Assembly: GCA_964349355.1 (NCBI GenBank)
Contig: CAYGFZ010000049.1
Location: forward strand, 1-14,688
Length of the DNA stretch: 14,688 nt
Direction of reading: 5' to 3'
From: JAUVXE01 sp964349355
Lineage (GTDB): Bacteria; Actinomycetota; Coriobacteriia; Anaerosomatales; SLCP01
Part shown: positions 1 to 6,922 of the stretch, piece by piece
How positions within the stretch are numbered: position 1 is the first letter of the stretch
Layout of the letters: the number at the start of each line of letters is the position of its first letter
The notes under the pieces: generated by a model
Database searches by the model: none
Seen by the model: the letters and a program-made list of their open reading frames with translations, nothing else
Told to the model about the DNA's origin: nothing
Position numbers and translations under genes: made by a program

Positions 1-783
1 CAGGTCGATGACCTGATCGAGGAGGTGCGCGCGCGCGTTGAGCGCAACGAGCGCGTTCTCGTCACGACGCTTACCAAGAAGATGGCCGAGGACCTGACCG
101 AGTACCTCTTCGAGCAGGGACTCAAGGTGCGCTACCTTCACTCGGACATCCCGACGCTCGAACGCGTCGAGATCTTGCGCGACCTTCGCCTCGGCACGTT
201 CGACTGTCTGATCGGCATCAACCTGCTGCGTGAGGGTCTCGATCTTCCCGAGGTCTCGCTGGTAGCGATCCTTGACGCCGACAAGGAAGGGTTCCTGCGA
301 AACTTCCGCAGCTTGATCCAGACGACCGGTCGCGCGGCTCGGAACGTCTCCGGGCAGGTAATCATGTACGCCGACAACGTCACGGACTCGATGAGGACCG
401 CCATCGAGGAGACCGCACGACGTCGCGCACGACAGATCGCCTACAACGAGGAGCACGGCATCGAGCCGCAGACGATCCGCAAGGCGATAGCCGACATCGT
501 CCAGTACATGCGCGAGGGAGACGCGCAGCTCACCACCGCGGCCGAGGCCGCCCGGGAGCTTGCGAAGATGCCGCGGGGCGAGGTGCTTCGGCTGATCTCC
601 ACTCTCGAGGAGGACATGGGACACGCGGCCGAGGCCCTCGATTTCGAGCAGGCCGCTCGCCTGCGCGATCAGGTCGTCAAACTGAGGGCTGAAATTGAGG
701 CGACGAGTGCCGACGAGGTCCTCGGCAGGTTGAAGGAGGGCTCGCGAAAGGGGAGTGGATACGGCCGGCGGAAGCGTCGCTAG
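1..783 (+). CDS. uvrB: UvrABC system protein B, C-terminal part (5' end outside window)
   Basis: UvrB is the damage-verifying helicase-like subunit of nucleotide excision repair; it is loaded by UvrA and recruits UvrC. Only the last 260 codons are present, and the frame is open from base 1, so no start is visible. The fragment covers helicase domain 2: the TTLTKKMAEDLTEYL segment near residues 22-36, the motif V region GINLLREGLDLPEVSL near 72-87, DADKEGFLRN near 92-101 and the motif VI region QTTGRAARN near 107-115. A UVR motif (LEEDMGHAAEALDFEQAARLR) at about 202-222 is the part that contacts UvrC. The C-terminal tail is rich in Lys, Arg and Gly. The gene stops at TAG 781-783. A weak 6-bp inverted repeat (769-774 with 789-794) brackets the stop but lacks a T tract. 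Identification is secure. Confidence 0.97.
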   Translation, partial: QVDDLIEEVRARVERNERVLVTTLTKKMAEDLTEYLFEQGLKVRYLHSDIPTLERVEILRDLRLGTFDCLIGINLLREGLDLPEVSLVAILDADKEGFLRNFRSLIQTTGRAARNVSGQVIMYADNVTDSMRTAIEETARRRARQIAYNEEHGIEPQTIRKAIADIVQYMREGDAQLTTAAEAARELAKMPRGEVLRLISTLEEDMGHAAEALDFEQAARLRDQVVKLRAEIEATSADEVLGRLKEGSRKGSGYGRRKRR

Positions 784-918
784 TATTCCTTCCGGCCAAA
801 TCGTGTAGGAACGGCGATGTTGAAGTAGAATGTTACGAGTGTGTGCGGGTCTTGTTCGCTCCGGTCAAGCGGGCGGGGTCGGAGTGTGGATGTGAGATCG
901 TGCGTAACCGACGTGGTA

Positions 919-955
919 GAGACCGCTGGTCGAACCGCAAACGAGTAGCGGTCTC
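919..955 (+). promoter_or_regulatory. Leader stem-loop upstream of cytochrome b gene
   Basis: GAGACCGCT (919-927) and AGCGGTCTC (947-955) form a perfect 9-bp inverted repeat with a 19-nt loop. The loop contains a second small inverted repeat, GGT-CGA-ACC (928-936). The structure ends about 10 nt before the G-rich Shine-Dalgarno tract (AGGGGGGG, 965-972) of the cytochrome b gene. There is no T run, so it is not a typical terminator. It could be an operator or an RNA leader element affecting translation; the sequence does not decide which. No convincing -35/-10 pair was seen elsewhere in 784-976. Confidence 0.45.
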
Positions 956-976
956 GCAGGGGTCAGGGGGGGCAGT

Positions 977-1822
977 ATGAACCTCGTTGAGTTTAATGTG
1001 TGGCTCGATGTGATCTTCACGGCGCTCATCGTCGTTGTGTTGATCGCGTTACCGTTTCACTTCCTTCTCTCGATTCCAAAAGGGCGGTTCCGCAAGAAGT
1101 TCATCCTCAAGAAGTGGCCGGAGCACGATCACGCGCCCACCGCGCATCCCAAGCTCTTGCACCACACCCACATGTCCATGATGATCCTTCTTGCGATCTC
1201 AGGCATGTACATCCGTTTCCCGTTCTTCGACGGGGGCCGGACTCCGATGCGCTACATCCACTACGTTGCGATGATCGTCGTGACGATCGTCTTGCTCTGG
1301 CGTCTGTGGTATGCGTTCTTCTCGAAGGTTCGCGACTGGCGTGAGTTCGCCATCAACGGCGAGGATGCCAAGACGGCCCTCGGCGTCATCCTTTACTACT
1401 CGTACTTCAGCGACAAGAAGCCCAAGAGCCGCTCGAAGTACAACGTGATGCAGAAGTTCAGTTACCAGTTCTTCCTGGTGCTGATGTTCATCCAGGTGTT
1501 CACAGGGTTTGCGCTCGTGGCCAACCCGATCATCTTCGGGTACAGCCCGCGCGATCTGCTCGTCGGCTGGTGGCTCGGTGCGCTCGTCGGATCGACCGAC
1601 CTGGCCGGATGGTACGCACGGACCCTGCACTACATCGTCAACTGGCTCTTCATCATCATGACCACCGTCCACGTGTACCTCTCCGCGACTGAGGACATCC
1701 CGGTGACCCTCGACTTCTTCTTCGTGAAGGATCTCGAGGTCAAGGGACACGATCATGAACAAGAGCCAGCTCCGGTTCCTGTGGCAGCGAACGTCATCCC
1801 GACCGCGGGGAGTACCGAGTAG
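977..1822 (+). CDS. Membrane cytochrome b subunit (Ni,Fe-hydrogenase / formate dehydrogenase gamma type)
   Basis: A 281-residue integral membrane protein of the di-haem cytochrome b family that normally links a periplasmic or surface oxidoreductase (hydrogenase, formate dehydrogenase) to the quinone pool. Five hydrophobic segments are visible, at about residues 11-32, 64-82, 94-115, 162-184 and 217-236. Candidate haem ligands are His63/His65 at the start of helix 2, His95 in helix 3, and His218 and His232 on the last helix; this 14-residue spacing is typical of HyaC/FdnI-like proteins. The C-terminal tail is hydrophilic, with GHDHEQE and Pro/Ala-rich sequence. The ATG is preceded by AGGGGGGG about 5 nt away. 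The gene stands alone between an upstream hairpin and a downstream terminator, with no catalytic subunit beside it, so its redox partner is unknown. Family is well supported; the partner is not. Confidence 0.82.
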   Translation: MNLVEFNVWLDVIFTALIVVVLIALPFHFLLSIPKGRFRKKFILKKWPEHDHAPTAHPKLLHHTHMSMMILLAISGMYIRFPFFDGGRTPMRYIHYVAMIVVTIVLLWRLWYAFFSKVRDWREFAINGEDAKTALGVILYYSYFSDKKPKSRSKYNVMQKFSYQFFLVLMFIQVFTGFALVANPIIFGYSPRDLLVGWWLGALVGSTDLAGWYARTLHYIVNWLFIIMTTVHVYLSATEDIPVTLDFFFVKDLEVKGHDHEQEPAPVPVAANVIPTAGSTE

Positions 1823-1843
1823 GCTTTCTTCATATGCTCTGTG

Positions 1844-1878
1844 CGATCGCCGGTCCTGAAACTTCGGGCCGGCGATCG
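1844..1878 (+). terminator. Rho-independent terminator after cytochrome b gene
   Basis: CGATCGCCGG (1844-1853) pairs perfectly with CCGGCGATCG (1869-1878). The stem can extend by three pairs including one G-U (1854-1856 with 1866-1868), leaving a 9-nt loop. TTTCT follows at 1879-1883. It lies 21 nt after the cytochrome b stop and just before the end of the convergent PEP-synthase-like gene. The T-rich side serves the + strand; the hairpin itself may also slow leftward transcription. Confidence 0.75.
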
Positions 1879-1881
1879 TTT

Positions 1882-4047
1882 CTATGTGTGCTCCATCTCG
1901 GTCTCGATGCGCGCGATCGAGCGTTTGACCGGTGCGAAGAATGGCAGAGAGACGCCGATCGCGTCGTAGCCCCCGCGCACGAGGAGCGGCAGCAGGGCCT
2001 CGTCGTGCGCGCTCTCGCCGCACGCACAGAGGAAGACGCCAGCCGCGTTCGCGGCCTCGGCGACTCTGCCCAGGGTCTCGGTGACCGCCGGGTGTGCCGG
2101 ATCGAAGTGGCGCGCGACACGTTCGCTCTCCCGGTCAAGTGCGAGGATGCACATCACGAGGTCGCTCACGCCCACGCTGATGAAGTCGACGCCCAGGTCG
2201 ATGACCTCGCCGAGGGAGGCCGCGATCGCCGGCGTCTCGACCGACACCCCGACCGAGAGATCGACGTGGGGCACAAGACCTGCGCGCTCGATGAGCCGTT
2301 TCGCTTCAGCGTACTCGGCGGGAAAGCGAACGAAGGGTAACTTGAGGGCTACGTTGTCCGCTCCCTGCTCCAGCGCCATTCGTACCGCGTTCAGTTCGAG
2401 CGTGAAGAGGTCGGGCTCCTCCAGCTCGCGTCCGAGTCCCCGCCAACCGAGGAGCGGGTTACGCTCGGTCGGCTCTTCGTCCCCTCCGTCGAGGCGACGG
2501 AACTCGTCGGTCGGAGCGTCGAGGGTCTTGTACCAGACCGGTTTGCCGGCGAAGAGCCGTGCCGTCTCGACCGCTCCGGCGGCGATGGCCTCCTCCAGGA
2601 GGTGGCCCCGGCCGGTGCGTACCATCTTTGCGGGGTGGACACCGGACTGGAGAAGGAAGTACTCGTTGCGCAGGGAGCTAACCCCGTCGGCGTGCGAGGC
2701 CACGGGGGCTGCCTGGCCGGGGACGAGTACCGAGACGAACACCTTGGTCCGCGTCTGCGGGGTCGCTCCGATCTCTTCGGGCCGAAGCGACAGGTCGCCA
2801 CGGAAGACGATACCGCGGTAGGCGTCGACGGTCACGCGGTCGCCGTCGGAGAGCACCGAGGTGGCGTCCCCGGTGGCGAGTATGCACGCCACACCGAACT
2901 CGCGCAGGATGTTCGCTCCGTGGCTGGTGGCGCCGCCCTCGTCGGCCACGACAGCAGCGGCGCCACGAAGGTGGACCGCAAGGTCGTTGGTCAGCCGACG
3001 GACCGCTACGATCGCACCGGGCGGGAGTATCTGCACCTGGTCGCCGGCGAGCACTACGACCTCCCCGGAGCCGACAGCAGGGCTTGCTCCGATCCCGCGA
3101 AGAAGCACCGTATGCTCGGCGATCTCGGGAAAGAGCATCTCTTCGCCTGAGGAGAACACAAGGGGGCGGGACTGCAGCAGGTAAAAGGATCCGTGGGCGA
3201 AGGCCCACTCGACGTCCTGCGGTGAGCCGAATATCTCCTCGGCATCACGGGCCCAACCTGCGAGGAGTGCGACCTCGCGCTCGGAGAGTTTGCGCTCCGC
3301 GCTGACCTGGGGGCCGCCCGGACGGCTGACGAGCGTGACGTGTCCGGATGTGGGCGCGAACTCGTAGCGCTCCGGCGTGACCTCGCCCGAGACGATGTCC
3401 TCTCCCGCGCCCTGTATGGCTTCGACGATAGCGACATCGGTGCCGCGCCGGGCTGGATCGCGGCCGAACACGAGGCCGGAGCGCTCGGAGTGGATCTGAC
3501 GTTGGAGGAGCACCGCCACCCCGATATCGTGCGGGGCTACCCCGCGTTCGCGTGCGTAGAGCACGGCCCGTGGGCTGAAAGCCGAGGCCCAGCAGTACTT
3601 GACGGCCGCGGCCATCTCCTCGGCGCTCCTCACGCCGGGAAGCGAGGAGAGCATCCCCGCGAAGCTCGACGACGCGCTGTCCTCGACCGTGGCGGAGCTG
3701 CGTACGACGATCGAGTGCCCGTCGGCGGATAGTTCGAGGAATGCGGCGACAAGCTCCTCGGCGAGGTCTGTTGGGAGAGGACAGGCGAGGATGGCCGAGC
3801 GGACGCGGACGCTCTGGGCGGTTATCGCGTCACGGTCGGGCGGCACTTCGGAGAGGTGATCGATCGCGTGCATGGCGCCGGCAAGGTCGATGAAGCGCTC
3901 GAAAGCGGCAGTCGTCACGACGCGGGCGGTCGGGACCGGGAAGTCGCGGGCGGCGAGGCGCGCGAGATTGGAGGCCTTGCCTCCGATCAGGGACGCTGGG
4001 AGAGTGGCGGCGTGTTCGAGGGTGATGACCTGCACGTGGGCGTTCAC
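1882..4047 (-). CDS. Phosphoenolpyruvate synthase-like PEP-utilising enzyme
   Basis: A 721-residue protein with the three-part PpsA architecture. The N-terminal ATP-binding domain (about 15-300) has GGKASNLARL near 23, VRSSATVEDSASSSFAGM near 115-132, SGLVF near 190, and DVEWAF with LLQSRPL near 278-296. The phosphohistidine swivel domain (about 315-420) has GGATSHGAN with catalytic His376. The C-terminal PEP/pyruvate barrel (about 430-715) has LRNEYFLL, NPLLGWRG with Arg536, GVSVETPA with Glu604 and CACGES with Cys676. Members normally interconvert pyruvate plus ATP with PEP. It is shorter than the usual ~790 residues, and the invariant Asn of the barrel (GSNDLTQ in PpsA) is Ser628 here (GVSDLVM), so the exact reaction is uncertain. 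Rifampicin phosphotransferase is unlikely because the barrel domain is present. The GTG start has GGGAGGT 5 nt upstream. It diverges from the metal-efflux operon, 90 bp away. Confidence 0.85.
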   Translation of the reverse strand: MNAHVQVITLEHAATLPASLIGGKASNLARLAARDFPVPTARVVTTAAFERFIDLAGAMHAIDHLSEVPPDRDAITAQSVRVRSAILACPLPTDLAEELVAAFLELSADGHSIVVRSSATVEDSASSSFAGMLSSLPGVRSAEEMAAAVKYCWASAFSPRAVLYARERGVAPHDIGVAVLLQRQIHSERSGLVFGRDPARRGTDVAIVEAIQGAGEDIVSGEVTPERYEFAPTSGHVTLVSRPGGPQVSAERKLSEREVALLAGWARDAEEIFGSPQDVEWAFAHGSFYLLQSRPLVFSSGEEMLFPEIAEHTVLLRGIGASPAVGSGEVVVLAGDQVQILPPGAIVAVRRLTNDLAVHLRGAAAVVADEGGATSHGANILREFGVACILATGDATSVLSDGDRVTVDAYRGIVFRGDLSLRPEEIGATPQTRTKVFVSVLVPGQAAPVASHADGVSSLRNEYFLLQSGVHPAKMVRTGRGHLLEEAIAAGAVETARLFAGKPVWYKTLDAPTDEFRRLDGGDEEPTERNPLLGWRGLGRELEEPDLFTLELNAVRMALEQGADNVALKLPFVRFPAEYAEAKRLIERAGLVPHVDLSVGVSVETPAIAASLGEVIDLGVDFISVGVSDLVMCILALDRESERVARHFDPAHPAVTETLGRVAEAANAAGVFLCACGESAHDEALLPLLVRGGYDAIGVSLPFFAPVKRSIARIETEMEHT

Positions 4048-4101
4048 GACTACCTCCCGGGACGACGTGGCGTGTACGTGGACTATTCCCGCGCCGGGGT
4101 G

Positions 4102-4130
4102 TTGACGGACATCGGGTTGTGGGGTATACG
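4102..4130 (+). promoter_or_regulatory. Sigma-70-type promoter of the metal-efflux operon (likely leaderless)
   Basis: TTGACG (4102-4107), a 17-bp spacer and TATACG (4125-4130) form a near-consensus promoter. Initiation about 7 bp after the -10 falls at 4137-4138, that is at the A of the regulator's ATG. The transcript would therefore have little or no leader, which fits the absence of a well-placed Shine-Dalgarno (the nearest G-rich stretch, GTGGGG, is about 13 nt away). Leaderless mRNAs are common in actinobacteria. Confidence 0.6.
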
Positions 4131-4139
4131 TGAACGTAT
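4126..4139. promoter_or_regulatory. Palindromic operator candidate for the ArsR/SmtB-type regulator
   Basis: ATACGT-GA-ACGTAT is a perfect 6-2-6 palindrome covering the -10 box, the expected start point and the start codon. A second, looser inverted pair, TGAAC (4131-4135) and GTTCA (4148-4152), overlaps it and resembles the TGAA/TTCA half sites bound by SmtB/CadC-family repressors, although the spacing differs from the usual one. Binding here would block RNA polymerase, as expected for apo-repressor autoregulation. Confidence 0.5.
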
Positions 4140-4521
4140 GAGCAGATGTTCAGATGACTCGCGACCCGCGGATGATTCCTGCACCGTTACCGTGGTCGAC
4201 GAGACGGCGGTCGATCGAGCCCGCGCGGCGCTTCCCGGCGCGCGAGGCGTGCAGACAGCGGCCGACATCTTCTCGGCGCTCTCCGATCCCACCCGGCTCC
4301 GTATCCTGCTCGCGCTCGCAGCGAGTGAGCTCTGCGTCTGCGATCTGGCTGCGATCACGGGCGTGAGCGCGTCGGCGGTCAGCCACCAGCTTCGCCTGCT
4401 GCGCGACCGGGATCTGGTGGCGTTTCGCCGCGATGGCAAACGGGCAGTCTACCGGCTCGCGGACGCTCACGTCGAAGCGCTCCTCGAGCAGGGGATCGAA
4501 CACGCCGAGGAGCACTCATGA
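4138..4521 (+). CDS. ArsR/SmtB-family metal-responsive repressor (CadC/SmtB-like)
   Basis: A 127-residue winged-helix repressor that should bind operator DNA when metal-free and release it on binding Zn, Cd or Pb. Two metal sites can be read. The alpha-3 motif ELCVCDL gives Cys66 and Cys68, with Cys4 and Cys15 in the N-terminal extension as possible further thiol ligands, as in CadC. The alpha-5 motif gives Asp109, His111, His122 and Glu125 with the spacing of the SmtB/CadC site. The recognition helix is in SASAVSHQLRLLRDRDLV (about 77-94) and the wing in FRRDGKRAVYRL (96-107). The frame is open upstream to 3856, but the ATG at 4138 fits the family length and the promoter; the earlier stretch reads as antisense of the PEP enzyme. 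Its stop overlaps the ATPase start (ATGA, 4518-4521), showing translational coupling and pointing to metal efflux as the regulated function. Confidence 0.9.
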   Translation: MSRCSDDSRPADDSCTVTVVDETAVDRARAALPGARGVQTAADIFSALSDPTRLRILLALAASELCVCDLAAITGVSASAVSHQLRLLRDRDLVAFRRDGKRAVYRLADAHVEALLEQGIEHAEEHS

Positions 4522-6922
4522 GCGACGACACGCGGGCTGATGGCCTCGTCGCCCACGCTTCCTACCGGCTGACCGGGCTCGATTGACCCGACTGCGCGCG
4601 GACCGTGGGCAAGTCCGTAGAGCAGATTCCGGGAGTCATCAGGGCAGAGGTCAACTTCGCCAGCGGCGTGATGTTGCTCGATTACGACCCGGCGAGCGAC
4701 CCGCGCCAGCGCGCTATCGAGGTCGTGCGCTCCACCGGTCACACGGTCGAGGAGCTTAGCGCGTCGCCCGGCGCCGGAGCGACGACGGCGCTGGAGCCAC
4801 CCTCATGGCTTGCGGCTCACGGGCACGACCTGGCGACCGCGGTCGCTGCGGTGCTCATCGCTGCGGGCTGGCTGCTCGGGCGCAGCCCCGAGACCGTCGT
4901 GTGGGCCGCATCAGCTTCGGTCGCCGCGTACGGTGCAGCGATCGTCACGGGCGGCTGGCTGGTATTGCGCCGCGCTATCGTCTCGGTCCGGTCGCGGGTC
5001 CTGGACATGAACGTGCTGATGACCGCTGCGGTCCTCGGCGCTGCGGGTATCGGCGAGTGGGCCGAAGGGGCAGCGGTCGTCTTCCTCTTCTCGGTGGGCG
5101 GGATGCTCGAGTCGCGTTCGCTGGCCCGGACCCGGCGGTCGATCCGCGACCTGATGGACCTGACCCCGCCGGTGGCCCGCGTCGCGCGCGATGGCCGCGA
5201 GTCGGAGCTCCCTGCGGCCGGGGTCGCCGTCGGCGCGCTGATCGCGGTCCGCCCGGGCGAGCGCGTCCCGCTCGACGGTGTCGTTGTGGAGGGTCACTCG
5301 GCGGTGGACGAGTCTCCGATCACCGGAGAGTCCGTGCCCGCCGACAAGGCCGCGGGCGACACCGTCTTCGCGGGCTCGCTGAACACGAGCGGCCTGCTTC
5401 GCGTGCGTACCACCGCTGCTGCCGCAGACTCGACGCTCGCGCGTATCATCTTCCTTGTTGAGGAAGCGCAGGCCGCACGCGCGCCCTCGCAACAACTCGT
5501 CGAGCGCTTCAGCCGCTACTACACGCCAGCGGTGATAGCGCTCGCGGTTGTGATCGCGACCGTCCCGCCGGCTCTCGCCGTACTCCTCGGCGCGGACTGG
5601 GGAGGGTTCAGCGAGTGGTTCTACCGGGCACTCGTCATGCTCGTCGTCTCCTGTCCGTGCGCGCTGGTCATCTCGACCCCGGTCTCGATCGTCTCGGCCA
5701 TCACGCGCGCGACCCGGGATGGCGTACTCGTCAAAGGCGGCGCGCACCTCGAGATGGCGGCGCGCATCGCCGCGGTCGCCTTCGACAAGACCGGCACGCT
5801 CACCTGCGGGACTCCGGAGGTCGCCGACGTCGTCGCCCTGAACGCCACCGACGCGGCACACGTACTCGAGATCGCTGCGCTACTCGAGGCGCACAGCAAC
5901 CATCCAATCGCCCGCGCTGTCGTGCGTGCGGCCGGGGAAGCCGCCGCCGGGTCCGCGGCCCACCTCACCTCCTACGAGAACGTCCCCGGTCGCGGTGTTC
6001 GCGGCGTCGTCGACTCCATCCCCTCGGCGGTCGGGAGCCCCGCGTTCATAGCGTCGGAGTGCGCAGACGAATTCGGCGAGAGCGTAACCGACGCGATCGA
6101 CCGCCTTGAGGCCGATGGCCGCACCGTCCTCGTGGTGCTCGTGGGTGGGGAGGTCGTGGGCGTGGTCGGCGTCGCGGACCAGGTGAGGGGCGACTCGCCG
6201 GCGACGGTGGCTGCACTGCGAGCGGGCGGGATCGAGCACGTTGTGATGCTGACGGGAGACAACGAGCGCACCGCCGCCGCGGTCGCCGCACACGCCGGCG
6301 TACCCGAGCATCGCGCGCGACTGCTTCCCGAGGACAAGGTCGACGCCGTCCGCGAGATGCGCGAGCGCTTCGGCGCCGTCGCGATGGTCGGGGACGGCAT
6401 CAACGACGCACCGGCGATGGCGGCCTCAGACCTCGGCATCGCAATGGGGGCCGCGGGCAGCGACACGGCGCTGGAGACCGCAGACGTCGCGCTCATGTCA
6501 GACGATCTGACGCAACTCCCGCGCTTCTTCGACCTGGGCAGNNNNNNNNNNNNNNNNNNNNNNNNNNNNNNNNNNNNNNNNNNNNNNNNNNNNNNNNNNN
6601 NNNNNNNNNNNNNNNNNNNNNNNNNNNNNNNNNNNNNNNNNTCGCGCTCATGTCAGACGATCTGACGCAACTCCCGCGCTTCTTCGACCTGGGCAGACGT
6701 ACCGTTTCGACCATCCGCCAGAACGTGATCGTCGCAATCGCGGTGAAGTTCGCAGTCCTCGGCCTGGCTGCCGGCGGGTGGGCCACACTGTGGATGGCGG
6801 TCTTCGCCGACACCGGTGTCTCTCTTCTCGTCACGCTGAACGGCATGCGGTTGTTGCGCCGCCGGCGCTCCGACGATGAGGGCGCGAGGCAGGAGTGCGT
6901 CGCTGCGGAGCGAAGTCAGTGA
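4518..6922 (+). CDS. P1B-2 Zn/Cd/Pb-exporting ATPase, putative selenoprotein (in-frame TGA at HMA CxxC site; spans N gap)
   Basis: Metal-efflux P-type ATPase of the ZntA/CadA group. Counting the TGA as residue 23 and collapsing a 55-bp duplicated overlap around the N gap gives 749 residues in one frame. In order: an HMA domain at about 14-80 (YRLTGLD-TGA-PDC, then VEQIPGV and the second half), TGES at 269-272, CPC at 379-381 in the CPCx4SxP form, DKTGTLT with phosphorylated Asp423, HP at 462-463, TGDN at 579-582 and GDGIND at 626-631. After the gap come Nx7K (684-692) and DxGx7N (713-723), which with CPCx4SxP define Zn/Cd/Pb specificity. The TGA (4584-4586) replaces the first metal-binding Cys, followed by a SECIS-like hairpin, so selenocysteine insertion is inferred. 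Alternatives are a TGC-to-TGA error or a truncated protein restarting at GTG 4605, which has no visible ribosome site. It is coupled to the metal sensor by the ATGA overlap. Confidence 0.88.
4584..4586 (+). other. In-frame TGA, candidate selenocysteine codon (residue 23)
   Basis: The TGA lies in G-L-D-TGA-P-D-C-A, aligned with the GMxCxxC metal-binding motif of HMA domains, in place of the first Cys. Both sides of the codon read as one uninterrupted HMA domain. Neighbouring genes end in TGA and use TGG for Trp, so general code reassignment is not the explanation. A single-base error from TGC cannot be excluded from the sequence alone. Confidence 0.7.
4592..4625 (+). promoter_or_regulatory. 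Bacterial SECIS-like stem-loop
   Basis: Starting 5 nt after the TGA, CTGC (4592-4595) pairs with GCAG (4622-4625), then C4597-G4620, then GCGGAC (4598-4603) with GTCCGT (4613-4618, one G-U). There is one mismatch (4596/4621) and one bulged A (4619). The 9-nt apical loop CGTGGGCAA (4604-4612) begins 17 nt after the TGA and has G as its second base. Stem immediately downstream of UGA, loop size, distance and an early loop G all match the known bacterial SECIS pattern read by SelB. Confidence 0.6.
6487..6541. repeat. First copy of 55-bp contig-end overlap
   Basis: These 55 bases, ending at the N gap, are identical to 6642-6696. They encode the stretch VALMSDDLTQLPRFFDLG of the ATPase. The repeat is best read as an unmerged overlap between two contigs, not a genomic duplication. 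Confidence 0.9.
6542..6641. other. Assembly gap (100 N)
   Basis: Exactly 100 Ns, the usual placeholder for a gap of unknown length. It falls between the hinge/P-domain and the last two membrane helices of the metal ATPase. With identical 55-bp flanks, the real gap length is probably zero or negative: removing one flank plus the Ns (155 bp) restores the ATPase frame. Confidence 0.97.
6642..6696. repeat. Second copy of 55-bp contig-end overlap
   Basis: Identical to 6487-6541. Sequence after it (from 6697) continues the ATPase reading frame directly from where the first copy was cut off. Confidence 0.9.

Noticed and set aside
1199..2023. 274-residue minus-strand open frame opposite cytochrome b
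   Set aside because: Charged shadow sequence crossing a terminator and the end of another gene.
3856..4137. N-terminal extension of the ArsR-family regulator
   Set aside because: It would overlap the divergent PEP-synthase-like gene and run through the promoter; its sequence has no family similarity.
4584..4586. TGA as a reassigned sense codon or a pseudogene mutation
   Set aside because: TGA ends several neighbouring genes, so it is not generally reassigned; a random nonsense mutation would not be expected exactly at a metal-binding Cys with a SECIS-like hairpin behind it. A sequencing error remains possible.
4911..5861. 316-residue minus-strand open frame opposite the ATPase
   Set aside because: Low-complexity Arg/Asp-rich shadow of the ATPase, with no domain.
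4605..6541. ATPase starting at GTG 4605
   Set aside because: No ribosome site precedes it, it cuts the HMA domain after its first strand, and the ATGA-coupled start at 4518 gives a complete HMA domain apart from one TGA.
6487..6696. 55-bp direct repeat as a biological duplication
   Set aside because: It flanks a 100-N gap precisely and its removal restores the gene, so a contig overlap is the better explanation.
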